DNA of 64,000 bases from Acidipropionibacterium timonense. GTDB taxonomy: Bacteria; Actinomycetota; Actinomycetes; Propionibacteriales; Propionibacteriaceae. Positions 1 through 8,070 of the stretch are shown in pieces (position 1 is the stretch's first letter; each line of letters begins with the position of its first letter). The position numbers and the translations under genes are program-made. The notes below the pieces were generated by a model. That model saw only the letters and a list, made by a program, of their open reading frames with translations. It did not search any database and was not told where the DNA came from. The stretch covers positions 1,852,948 to 1,916,947 of the forward strand of contig NZ_LR027558.1 in assembly GCF_900605005.1 (NCBI RefSeq), given 5' to 3'.

Positions 1-10
1 CGCGGTCGCG

Positions 11-38
11 GCGGTCGCAGCATCCCCGTTGCGACCGC
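11..38. terminator. GC-rich hairpin, possible terminator
   Basis: GCGGTCGCA pairs with TGCGACCGC across a 10-nt loop. There is no T-tract, so it could equally be a folded spacer. It may end a gene lying left of the window. Confidence 0.35.
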
Positions 39-40
39 GG

Positions 41-118
41 TGACCGCAATGTGGCACGAGCGTGACGCGGACAGCGCCATCGAGGTCCGCGCGGCCGTCC
101 TGTGCCACATTGCAGTCA
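41..118. repeat. 44-bp-loop inverted repeat, copy 1
   Basis: Left arm TGACCG+CAATGTGGCAC (41-57), 44-bp loop, right arm GTGCCACATTG+CAGTCA (102-118). This is one of ten copies in the window with identical arm spacing. Its right tip runs straight into the 26-bp tandem array. The loop also contains GCGGAC and GTCCGC, which could extend a stem. Confidence 0.9.
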
Positions 119-268
119 GCGTGGGCTGGCGCCCGGGGCAGTCAGCGTGGGCTGGCGCCCGGGGCAGTCATCGTGGGCTGACGCCCGGGGCAGTCATCGT
201 GGGATGACGCCCGGGGCGGCCATGGTGGGCTGGCGCCCCGAGTGGTCGCGGTGGGCTGGCGCCCGGGG
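113..268. repeat. Six 26-bp tandem repeats
   Basis: Units start at 113, 139, 165, 191, 217 and 243. Each follows the pattern cagtcagcgtgggctgg followed by cgcccgggg. The first three units are nearly identical and the later ones have drifted. The first unit begins with the outer bases of the right arm of inverted-repeat copy 1, so the array may have grown from that tip. There are no spacers, so it is not CRISPR. Confidence 0.85.
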
Positions 269-313
269 CAGTCCTGGTCGGCTCAAGCCCGACTCGGCTC
301 ACCCCAGGGGCGA

Positions 314-931
314 TCAGACGCGCGAGTGCTCCCGGACGACGGCCCCCTTCGCCGTCGCACGGTCACGCAGCTGGGCCTGGTAGTCGAGCATCCTCCCGGT
401 GAGGTCGGCGTCCCCCGAGGCCAGGATGCGCACGGCGAGCAGTCCGGCGTTCTTCGCGTTGCCGACCCCGACCGTGGCGACCGGAACCCCGCCGGGCATC
501 TGGACGATGGACAGCAACGAGTCCATCCCGTCCAGGTGGGCCAGCGGCACGGGCACCCCGATGACCGGCAGCGGGGTGAGGGCCGCGAGCATCCCGGGCA
601 GGTGGGCCGCCCCACCGGCCCCGGCGATGATGACCTCGATCCCCCGTTCGTGGGCGGCCCGCCCGAAGGCGACCATTTCCTCGGGCATCCGGTGGGCCGA
701 GACGACGTCGGCCTCGAAGGGCACGCCGAACTCGGTGAGCACCTCGGCGGCGGGCTGCATCGTCGGCCAGTCCGAGTCGGACCCCATGACGATGGAGACC
801 CTCGCCCCGACCTCGGGCCGGCCGGCCGACCGGCGTGCCCTCCCGCTCGCAGCCTTCCCGCGCCGGGGCGAGCCCGACCGCGAGGTCCTCGTCTGGGTCT
901 CGGCGTCCTTCGTCGTGTCCTTGTCAGGCAT
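314..931 (-). CDS. purE: N5-carboxyaminoimidazole ribonucleotide mutase PurE
   Basis: Class I PurE, which converts N5-CAIR made by PurK to CAIR in cytosolic purine synthesis. The core shows GSDSDW, the SAHR catalytic loop and [11 protein letters not shown], all in the usual order. About 45 basic, Ser-rich residues precede the core; bacterial PurE is usually near 165 residues, so this is an N-terminal extension. I chose the ATG at 931 because GGGAGA lies 6-7 nt upstream; an earlier in-frame start exists at 961. It overlaps the purK stop, so the two are co-transcribed and probably translationally coupled. Confidence 0.9.
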   Translation of the reverse strand: MPDKDTTKDAETQTRTSRSGSPRRGKAASGRARRSAGRPEVGARVSIVMGSDSDWPTMQPAAEVLTEFGVPFEADVVSAHRMPEEMVAFGRAAHERGIEVIIAGAGGAAHLPGMLAALTPLPVIGVPVPLAHLDGMDSLLSIVQMPGGVPVATVGVGNAKNAGLLAVRILASGDADLTGRMLDYQAQLRDRATAKGAVVREHSRV

Positions 932-2096
932 CGTGGTCTCCCATGAGGTATCCGGCGGCATGTCGGGCGCGTCGGGCGACCTGCTCGACGTCGTCCCCCA
1001 GGCAGGTCACGTGACCCACCTTGCGACCGGGCCGCACCTGCTTGCCGTAGAGCTCGACGCGCAGGCCCGGGTCCCGGGCGAAGCAGTGTTGCAGGGCCCC
1101 GGTGAGGTCGGTCTCCGACCCTCCCAGGACGTTGGCCATGACGACGACCGGCGCGGTGAGCGAGGGGTCGCCCAGCGGAAGGTCGAGAACCGCCCGCAGA
1201 TGGTTCTCGAACTGACTCGTCGAGGCCCCGTCGATGGTCCAGTGGCCGGTGTTGTGCGGCCTCATCGCCAGCTCGTTGACGACGACCGACCCGTCGGCAC
1301 GCTCCATGAGCTCGACGGCCAGCACCCCGACGACGCCGAGCCGACCGGCGATGTCCAGGGCCATGGCCTGAATCTGCGTCTGCCGCTCCTCGGACATCCC
1401 CGGGGCCGGGGTGATCGTCTCGACGCAGATCCCGTCACGCTGGATCGACTCGCTCACCGGGTAGGCGACGCCCTGGCCGGATGGCGAGCGCACGACGAGG
1501 GCGGACAGCTCACGGGTGAAGTCGACGTACTCCTCGGCGAGGATGCGGATCGGCTGGCTGCCGTCGGCCAGCCCACCCATGGCCTCGAAGGGCTCGGCGA
1601 CCTCGTCGGGTCCGTCGACCTTCCACACCCCCTTGCCGTCGTACCCGCCGCGAGAGGTCTTGGCGATGACCGGCCAGCCGTGGTCGCGCGCGAAGAGGAC
1701 GAGGTGTTCGGGGCTGGCGCACACCTGCCACGCGGGGTTGGGGAACCCCTCGCGAGCCATGAACTCACGCATGACGACCTTGTCCTGGGCGTGAACCTGG
1801 GCCTCGGCTCCCGGGCGCACCGCGACCCCGAGGTCCTCGATCTGCCGCACCAGGTCAGTGGGTACGTGCTCGTGGTCGAAGGTGACGGCGTCGCACCCGC
1901 GGGCGAACCGCAGGACGGCGTCGTGGTCGAGGTGCGACCCGATGACGACGTCGTTCATGACCTGGGCGGCTGACTCATCGGGTGCGGTGGCCAGCAGTCG
2001 GGTGTGGATCCCCAGCCCGATGGAGGCCTGGTGCATCATGCGGGCCAGCTGCCCGCCGCCGATGATTCCGATCGTGTACGACGTCACCCGACTCAT
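924..2096 (-). CDS. purK: N5-carboxyaminoimidazole ribonucleotide synthase PurK
   Basis: ATP-grasp enzyme that makes N5-CAIR from AIR, ATP and bicarbonate and feeds PurE. Visible are the N-terminal GGGQLARMM loop, the ATP-grasp segment [11 protein letters not shown], and [13 protein letters not shown] near residue 275. Its 390 residues match the family. The ATG at 2096 overlaps the stop of the upstream MFS gene as ATGA, while the 3' end overlaps purE. The order transporter-purK-purE suggests one transcript. Confidence 0.95.
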   Translation of the reverse strand: MSRVTSYTIGIIGGGQLARMMHQASIGLGIHTRLLATAPDESAAQVMNDVVIGSHLDHDAVLRFARGCDAVTFDHEHVPTDLVRQIEDLGVAVRPGAEAQVHAQDKVVMREFMAREGFPNPAWQVCASPEHLVLFARDHGWPVIAKTSRGGYDGKGVWKVDGPDEVAEPFEAMGGLADGSQPIRILAEEYVDFTRELSALVVRSPSGQGVAYPVSESIQRDGICVETITPAPGMSEERQTQIQAMALDIAGRLGVVGVLAVELMERADGSVVVNELAMRPHNTGHWTIDGASTSQFENHLRAVLDLPLGDPSLTAPVVVMANVLGGSETDLTGALQHCFARDPGLRVELYGKQVRPGRKVGHVTCLGDDVEQVARRARHAAGYLMGDHDA

Positions 2097-3328
2097 CGTA
2101 GTGGCCGGGGCGCCCGTGCCACGGTGACGAGCAGGATCAGGGCCACGGACGCGCAGCTGACCATGACGATGCCCATGGACACGGCGTGGTCGGCCCCGAT
2201 CCCGACGAGCGGTGACACGAGCCCGGCCATGGCGAACTGGGTCGCACCCATGACCCCCGACCCGGCCCCGGCGACGTCGCGGACCTCCTCGGCGCCCAGT
2301 GCGGTGGCGTTGCCGGAGGCCAGTCCGAAGCAGGTGACGACGACGGCGAGCATGGGCAGGACGACGGCCAGGGACGGGCGCAGCAGCGCGGACGCCAGCA
2401 GCACCGCGGCGGCAGCGACCATGACGACGAGGCTGAGCAGGAGGATGCGACGGGGCGAGAACCGCTCGACCAACCGCATGTTGACCATCGAGGCCACGGC
2501 GATGAGGCCGGAGTTGCAGGCGAAGACGACCGCGTACACCCCCGACGACAGCCCGAACTGCCCCTCGAGGACGTACGGCGAGGCCGAGATGTACGAGAAG
2601 AGCACCCTGAAGGTGGCCGCGAAGACGGCGGTGAGCCCGACGAAGGCACGACGTCGGCAGGCCGTGACGATTCCGCGCCACAGGGCCCTCATGCCGCCGC
2701 CGGAGCGGGCGTGTGTCGGCAGGGTCTCGGGGACGACGACGATCGCCGCGACGAGCATGGCCAGGTTGAAGACCGACAGGACGACGAAGATCCCCCGCCA
2801 CCCGATCGCCGGGCCGAGCAGGCCACCGAGCACCGAGGCGAGGATCGGACAGACGCCCTGGATCGCCATCATGAGTGAGAAGGCGCGAGCTGCGGCCCGG
2901 CCCGACTCGCGATCGGAGATGACGGCTCGCGAGCACACGACCCCGACGCCGCCCGCCGCCCCCATGACCAGCCGCACCGCGATGAGCGCCCACACCGAGC
3001 TCACCAGGGCAGCCGTCACCGATGACGCCAGGAAGGCCGCCGCCCCGACGATGAGCACCGGACGGCGTCCCCGGGCGTCGGAGACCGGTCCCACGAGCAG
3101 CTGTCCCACCCCCATGCCGATGAGGAAGGCGGTGAGGGTGAGCTGGGTCATCGACGCCGTCGTGTGCAGATCGGCGGTGAGCTGGACGAAGGTCGGCAGG
3201 TGCATGTCGGTGCCCAGGGGCCCGGCCGCAGAGAGCAGGGCCAGGGCGACGAGCAGTCCGGTGCCGATTCCGCGGCCTCCCGTCGTCGTCCCGACATCGC
3301 GGGTTCCCGGGTCGATCTCCTCGCTCAT
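2093..3328 (-). CDS. MFS drug-efflux transporter, Bcr/CflA type
   Basis: 411-residue inner-membrane protein with about 12 hydrophobic segments. The loop between TM2 and TM3 reads GPVSDARGRRPVL, the signature of the DHA1 proton-antiport family, and the periplasmic TDMHLPTF stretch after TM1 resembles Bcr/CflA members. The ATG at 3328 is preceded by AGGAAGGTGG. It is first in a purK-purE transcript, which is not a conserved functional pairing that I know of. Substrate unknown. Confidence 0.85.
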   Translation of the reverse strand: MSEEIDPGTRDVGTTTGGRGIGTGLLVALALLSAAGPLGTDMHLPTFVQLTADLHTTASMTQLTLTAFLIGMGVGQLLVGPVSDARGRRPVLIVGAAAFLASSVTAALVSSVWALIAVRLVMGAAGGVGVVCSRAVISDRESGRAAARAFSLMMAIQGVCPILASVLGGLLGPAIGWRGIFVVLSVFNLAMLVAAIVVVPETLPTHARSGGGMRALWRGIVTACRRRAFVGLTAVFAATFRVLFSYISASPYVLEGQFGLSSGVYAVVFACNSGLIAVASMVNMRLVERFSPRRILLLSLVVMVAAAAVLLASALLRPSLAVVLPMLAVVVTCFGLASGNATALGAEEVRDVAGAGSGVMGATQFAMAGLVSPLVGIGADHAVSMGIVMVSCASVALILLVTVARAPRPLR

Positions 3329-3424
3329 GTCCACCTTCCTCGCACCACGGTGGCGCCGGCTCATGCTACGTCTGCTACGTCGCCGACAGCGGGCGTTGTC
3401 CCGGCGTCTGGAACACTGGGATCC

Positions 3425-3925
3425 ATGGGGTTGTCGAAGTCACTGCTTGGCGCCGAGGAGCACGAGCTCGTCCACACCCGCACCCACGGCAAGGCGCTCG
3501 TCGTGCCGGTGCTCGTCCTGCTCGTCACGGTTGCGGCGGCCGGTGTCGCCCTGGGGTTCATGCCTCCGCGATGGTCTCCGGCCGGGGTGTGGGCGGTCGT
3601 CGTCGTGGCCGTGGCCCTCGTCCTGTTCGGGACGGTCCTGCCGTGGCTGCGCTGGTTGACGACGACCTACACCATCACCGATCGCCGGATCATCACCCGT
3701 CGCGGCATCATCACGCGCCGCGGGCACGACCTGCCGCTGTCGCGGATCAACGACGTCACGTACGAGCGTGACCTGCTCGACCGGATGCTCGGCTGCGGCA
3801 CCCTCGTCCTCACGACGGCGGCCGAGGACCCGGTCACCCTGCCCGACATCCCGCGGGTGGAGCAGGTGCACCTGCTCATGACCGAGGTGCTCTTCGGGGC
3901 GGAGACGGGACGACACGAGGACTGA
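3425..3925 (+). CDS. PH domain-containing membrane protein (bPH2/YdbS-like)
   Basis: 166 residues with two membrane segments near 23-45 and 53-75, followed by the motif YTITDRRIITRRGI and LPLSRINDVTYERD, typical of bacterial PH (bPH2) proteins. Such proteins are common in actinobacteria; their function is unsettled. The hexamer AACACT ends 7 nt before the ATG and there is no Shine-Dalgarno, fitting a leaderless message. It diverges from the MFS-purK-purE operon. Confidence 0.85.
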   Translation: MGLSKSLLGAEEHELVHTRTHGKALVVPVLVLLVTVAAAGVALGFMPPRWSPAGVWAVVVVAVALVLFGTVLPWLRWLTTTYTITDRRIITRRGIITRRGHDLPLSRINDVTYERDLLDRMLGCGTLVLTTAAEDPVTLPDIPRVEQVHLLMTEVLFGAETGRHED

Positions 3926-4126
3926 CGGCGCCATCACCGCCACATCATCCTGACGGACGTGGGGCCCAAGGCACCCACCACCAGGAATGGTGAATATCGC
4001 GTAACTTTTGGGTGAACATTGTCCGAAGCACCTTGCCCCCAATGCATCCTATGCTTGAAAATCATCTTGCGGCCGCCCCGAGTAGTTCTTGACCACTGTC
4101 CAGAGAAGGAAAGAGGGAGAGACACC

Positions 4127-4444
4127 ATGACCTTCAAGAGAATAACAGTCTCCACCGTCGCCGGAATCTCCTTGGTTCTGTGCACCTCAATGACCGCATT
4201 CGCGGACACAACCGCCGCAGGAGGTGGCCTGTGGAGCTATGGGACGACAGCCGGCGGCACACAAGTCTATTCGAATTACCTCCACCCGCTGAGATACCAT
4301 CATTCGAGCACCGTCAACTATTGGGGCGAATCCTCCTGCCATGAGGCGACTCGAACACATTGGTCGCGTGACTCTCAGCGTGCCGACCCGGCCGCCGGCC
4401 ACACCGACAACGCCTATTGGGGTCTGGACCACTGCGGGTCCTGA
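4127..4444 (+). CDS. Lactococcin 972-like bacteriocin precursor
   Basis: 105 residues. A Sec signal peptide (FKRITVSTVAGISLVLCTS, cleavage likely after AFA at about residue 26) precedes a mature peptide of about 78 residues. The mature part has the family features GGLWSYGTT, VYSNYLHP, a His/Ser-rich stretch ending HHSSTV, then DSQRADPAAGHTDNAYWG. Lactococcin 972 inhibits septum formation by binding lipid II; that activity is family knowledge, not shown here. Two Cys (in ESSC and DHC) could form a disulfide. AAGAGGGAGA precedes the ATG. Composition is less GC-rich than neighbours, hinting at transfer. Two export/immunity genes follow. Confidence 0.85.
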   Translation: MTFKRITVSTVAGISLVLCTSMTAFADTTAAGGGLWSYGTTAGGTQVYSNYLHPLRYHHSSTVNYWGESSCHEATRTHWSRDSQRADPAAGHTDNAYWGLDHCGS

Positions 4445-4570
4445 CTGCCGCACGGCGACCCACCACCCGCTGTTCACTTCGTGGATCGCTGAAGATCGAT
4501 CATTGAGGCGCGTAGGCCGCTGACCACCACCCGCGGACGAAGCTACCTCACGACTCAGGGAGAGGCACCC

Positions 4571-6580
4571 ATGACCCGCCGACTCGCAGCATTGATGCTA
4601 GCTCTGACGTGGGTCGTGGGTGCGCTCCTGTCGTGGCAGGTCCTCGCCGAGACGACGCGATCCGACCCACTCACTGCGACGGTTCACGTGCGGGTCGGCG
4701 GGTGGAGCGGAGCGGATCCGGCAAGGCTGTACGACGACCTCGACACCTGGGCACGCGCCCACCACGCGACGATCGCCCGCGTCACCCCCGACATGTCACG
4801 GGGCCGGCGCGGCGGACGAGACCTCTATCTGAGTGCGCATGACCCGTCAGCACCGATCCTTCCCGGCTCCCGATACCAATTTGCCCACACACTCCCGACC
4901 CGCATCAAACCACTCTCCGAAGCTGCCCTGCTCGGCCCCAATGGCGAGTGGGTGCTCTTCGGACATGCCGATGAACGCTCACTGTGTCAGTTCTTCGCCG
5001 ACCACGGGGCGCGGACCCTCGTCACTCACCTCGACCCCGCACCGGTACTCACGCCATACTCCACGGGCGCCCGCGCCGTGAACGTCACGGCCATTCTCGT
5101 CGTCATGTCAACCGCGATCGCCGTCACCGTCCTGAATTCGCGTCGTCAGGGAGTGCAACGATTGCACGGCTGGTCGACCTCGTCGATCCTGTGGTCCCAG
5201 GTGAGGCCGGCCATGGTGACCTGGGCGGCGAGCGGGGTCCTCAGCCTCAGCGCCACGATGACGTGGCTGGCTCTGGTGCACTCGGGTGGCGCAACACGGT
5301 TCGCGGTGCAGACCACCGTCTTCGCCACGATTCTCCTCACGGCTGGACTGGCGACGCACCTCATCACCCTTGCCCTCATCAGCGGCACCCGCATTCTCGA
5401 CGTGCTCAAGGGTCGACTCCCTGCCGGGTACATCGTCACAGCCTCCTATGTCATGCGATGCCTGGCAGTTGCCACGGCCCTGGCCTTGGGGTCGCAGGTC
5501 ATCGTGCTCAGCCTGGACGTGCAGCACCTGGACGAGAGCCAGGCGCCATTGCAGTCGCTGGGGAAGGCATCGGTCATCACCTTCGGCAATGCCTTCGACC
5601 AAGCCAGTCTGGAATCAGCACTTCATCACCAGGACGAGTGGATGAAGCACCTCGACCAGCTCGGCCTGCTCCTCGTGGCTCATCGGGACGACCAGCAGAT
5701 CCTGCCCGGGCACCCCATCGTCGTCGTCAACACCACCTATCTTCGTCGGTACCCGCTTCCGGGCCACGAAGTGCCCGCCGGGGGCGTCATCGTCGCCCTG
5801 CCAGCCGCCCTGTGGGCCGACCGGGCCGCCATCACCTCGACCGTCATCTCCGGGCTCGATCATCTCCTGCCCCCATCGGGCACGCCACGCCCGCTCGAGG
5901 TGCCCGATGGGCGCACCGTCTTCACACTCAGCCCGCCGCCGACCACCTCCTCGTCCGATGTGTCCTCCGCCATGATCCGGGACGCCGTCGTCGTCGCCGT
6001 CCCCAACGGAACCCTCGGAAGCTACGCCAGCCTTCGTCGTCAAGAAGCCCTGGTCACCGACCCGGATGCAGCCCGACGTGACCTCGCCACCCGCCCGCAG
6101 GTGGCCGCCCATGTCCAGAGCATCGTGCCGGCGGCGATCCATGCCCGTGAGCTCGCCGACGAGACACGTGCCGAACGTGACGACATCGCCCTGGCCGACG
6201 TCGTCGCGTGGGGGGTCGTCGTCATCTCCGGCATCGCTGCGACCTCCACCCACATCGCTCGCCACCGCATGCGCACGTTCGTTCGCACCATCAGTGGCTG
6301 GCCGATGACCGCGACGCACCGAGGTCTTCTCATCGTCGAGTCGGTGCTCCTCATGGTGATCGTCGGCTGGCTCCCCGTCGTGGCGGCCGTCAAGGCCCGA
6401 CATCGTGCCCAGGAACTCGAGATGGCCGGGTTGCCGACCCCGACGGCGTCGACCCCCTTGGTGAGCGGTCTCGACCTCATCCCGGTGCTGGCTCTCGTCC
6501 TCCTCACGACCGGTGGGTTCGCGCTCACCCTCGCCATTGTCCATCGCTCCGCCATTCGTACCGCACACCGAGGGATGTGA
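4571..6580 (+). CDS. Bacteriocin-associated integral membrane protein (DUF1430-type permease)
   Basis: 669 residues with an N-terminal membrane anchor, a long extracytoplasmic region, a central membrane block (about 170-320), a second soluble region and C-terminal membrane segments (about 545-665). This matches the putative immunity/permease partner found next to lactococcin-972-type peptides. With the ATPase downstream it would form an ABC unit for export of, or immunity to, the peptide. CAGGGAGAGGCACCC precedes the ATG, and the ATPase gene starts 2 bases after the stop. Sequence-based family assignment is weak in detail; context carries much of it. Confidence 0.75.
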   Translation: MTRRLAALMLALTWVVGALLSWQVLAETTRSDPLTATVHVRVGGWSGADPARLYDDLDTWARAHHATIARVTPDMSRGRRGGRDLYLSAHDPSAPILPGSRYQFAHTLPTRIKPLSEAALLGPNGEWVLFGHADERSLCQFFADHGARTLVTHLDPAPVLTPYSTGARAVNVTAILVVMSTAIAVTVLNSRRQGVQRLHGWSTSSILWSQVRPAMVTWAASGVLSLSATMTWLALVHSGGATRFAVQTTVFATILLTAGLATHLITLALISGTRILDVLKGRLPAGYIVTASYVMRCLAVATALALGSQVIVLSLDVQHLDESQAPLQSLGKASVITFGNAFDQASLESALHHQDEWMKHLDQLGLLLVAHRDDQQILPGHPIVVVNTTYLRRYPLPGHEVPAGGVIVALPAALWADRAAITSTVISGLDHLLPPSGTPRPLEVPDGRTVFTLSPPPTTSSSDVSSAMIRDAVVVAVPNGTLGSYASLRRQEALVTDPDAARRDLATRPQVAAHVQSIVPAAIHARELADETRAERDDIALADVVAWGVVVISGIAATSTHIARHRMRTFVRTISGWPMTATHRGLLIVESVLLMVIVGWLPVVAAVKARHRAQELEMAGLPTPTASTPLVSGLDLIPVLALVLLTTGGFALTLAIVHRSAIRTAHRGM

Positions 6581-6582
6581 CC

Positions 6583-7233
6583 ATGCTCGTCATCGACCAG
6601 CTCACCAAGTCGTTCGGGCCACGCACCCTGTGGTCGGGCATCGACGCCACCATCGCGGACGGCTCCGTTGTCGGTATCGTCGGCCCATCCGGATCGGGCA
6701 AGTCGACCTTGCTGGACTGCATCGGGCTCCTGGAGCAACCGACGTCGGGGTCGATACGGTTCGACGACATCTGCCTGACCACGACCTCGGCGCGACGGCG
6801 CCGGGCCCTGCGAGCACGAGTGCTGGGCTACGTCTTCCAGAACTACGCCCTCATGGAGGACGCGACCGTCGCCTCCAACCTCGCCGTCGCCGCGCCCCAT
6901 CACGGTCGCGGGCGCGCGGACCGCGCCTTGATCGCCTCGGCCCTGGAGGCGGTCGGGCTACCAGGACGTCAGCGAACACCGGTGTCGGTCCTGTCGGGCG
7001 GAGAACAACAGCGGGTGGCTGTCGCCAGACTCCTCGTCCGCTCCCCGCGACTCATCCTCGCCGACGAACCCACCGGAGCGCTCGACCCGAGCAACGGGCA
7101 GGTCGTCCTCGATCACCTCACGGCAATGGCGGCGAACGGCGCGACAGTCGTCATCGCCACTCACGACCCATCCGCGCGCGAGAGGTGTGACGAACTCATC
7201 GACCTCGCCCCCGCCCCGCTCACAGCACGGTGA
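6583..7233 (+). CDS. ABC transporter ATP-binding protein of the bacteriocin locus
   Basis: 216-residue nucleotide-binding domain: Walker A GPSGSGKST (about 34-42), Q-loop YVFQNYAL, signature LSGGEQQRVA, Walker B LILADEPTGALD, and switch His in IATHD. It resembles MacB/LolD-like ATPases and the ones paired with lactococcin-972 loci. The start is the ATG two bases after the permease stop. The last 14 bases overlap the convergent peptidase E gene. Confidence 0.9.
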   Translation: MLVIDQLTKSFGPRTLWSGIDATIADGSVVGIVGPSGSGKSTLLDCIGLLEQPTSGSIRFDDICLTTTSARRRRALRARVLGYVFQNYALMEDATVASNLAVAAPHHGRGRADRALIASALEAVGLPGRQRTPVSVLSGGEQQRVAVARLLVRSPRLILADEPTGALDPSNGQVVLDHLTAMAANGATVVIATHDPSARERCDELIDLAPAPLTAR

Positions 7234-7936
7234 CCGGCAGCTCCTCGCGCAGCACTCCGGACGACGTCGGCTCCATCGACGGGCTGACGAAGCTCACGGT
7301 CCGGCCGGGTTCCTCGGCGACGGCGTCGACGAAGGTGCCATCGACGAAGTGGGCGGCAGCCCCGTCGTCGGCGGCATAGCCGGCAGGCAGAACGCCGCCG
7401 GACACCGCCTGGGCATAGACCGGGGCTCGCTCAGACTCACCGTCGAAGTGCGGGCAGAAGGACCCGTCGAGCAGGCCGAGCCCGCCTCGCCAGGCGCGCA
7501 ACGGGCCGAAGGCATCGGTGACGCAGCCGCTGAACCAGCAGGAAGCCCCCGCCGAGATACCACCGAGGACGACTCCCTCGTCGCGAGTGGCCATCCGACG
7601 CAGCGCGGTGTCGACCCCGTGCATCCGCCACAGGGCCATGAGGTTGACCGTCGACCCGCCACCGACGAGGACCACGTCGGCCTCGGGGAGCCGGGTGACC
7701 GACTCGGCCGCGCCCTGCCACAGGGTGAGCACCATGGTCCGTGCTCCCAGGGCGGAATAGGCGGCGAGGAACCGGTTGACGTAGACCGGGTCGTCGGCGG
7801 CCGCCGTCGGGGCGAAGCACACCAGCGGCGAGGACTTTCCCGACAGGTCGAGCAGATGGCGGTCGAGGGCCGTCGGCGCGCCATGGCCCGACATCGAGAA
7901 TCCGCCGCCGCCCATGGCGAGGATGTGGGTGGTCAT
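7220..7936 (-). CDS. Peptidase E-like protein (type 1 glutamine amidotransferase-like, S51)
   Basis: 238 residues. GGISAGASCW near residue 126-135 holds the expected nucleophile Ser (S128), preceded by VLVGGGSTVNLM, the family's glycine-rich stretch. S51 members cleave Asp-dipeptides, but many relatives are uncharacterised. A TAAGCT hexamer (7943-7948) ends 6 nt before the ATG with no Shine-Dalgarno, suggesting a leaderless message. Its 3' end overlaps the convergent ABC gene by 14 bp. Confidence 0.8.
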   Translation of the reverse strand: MTTHILAMGGGGFSMSGHGAPTALDRHLLDLSGKSSPLVCFAPTAAADDPVYVNRFLAAYSALGARTMVLTLWQGAAESVTRLPEADVVLVGGGSTVNLMALWRMHGVDTALRRMATRDEGVVLGGISAGASCWFSGCVTDAFGPLRAWRGGLGLLDGSFCPHFDGESERAPVYAQAVSGGVLPAGYAADDGAAAHFVDGTFVDAVAEEPGRTVSFVSPSMEPTSSGVLREELPVTVL

Positions 7937-8070
7937 GACCCCAGCTTAGGGGTCCTGGGCCTCCGGCGGGCCGGGTCGGGGACAGTCGAGCACCCCGGCC
8001 CACCACGCCGCAGGTGCCGGGCACACCGGACGGAGTGGTCCGGGCACGAGCAGCCCGCGACGAACCCGCG

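Larger units (their letters stand above)
1..313. other. Non-coding gap downstream of purE
   Basis: No credible gene is seen here. The stretch holds, in order, a GC-rich hairpin, the first copy of the 44-bp-loop inverted repeat, and six 26-bp tandem units, then about 45 bases of plain sequence up to the purE stop codon. The open frames crossing it are produced by the tandem array and have no family-like content. Confidence 0.7.

Noticed and set aside
113..268. Possible CRISPR array
   Set aside because: The 26-bp units are directly adjacent with no spacers and the sequence drifts; there are no cas genes. It is a plain tandem repeat.
102..383. Small plus-strand gene over the tandem repeats
   Set aside because: Its sequence is just the translated 26-bp repeat running into the antisense of purE, with no recognisable start signal.
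932..961. Longer purE start at 961
   Set aside because: It would overlap purK by 38 bp and has no clear Shine-Dalgarno, whereas the ATG at 931 has GGGAGA at the right distance. The longer form cannot be fully excluded.
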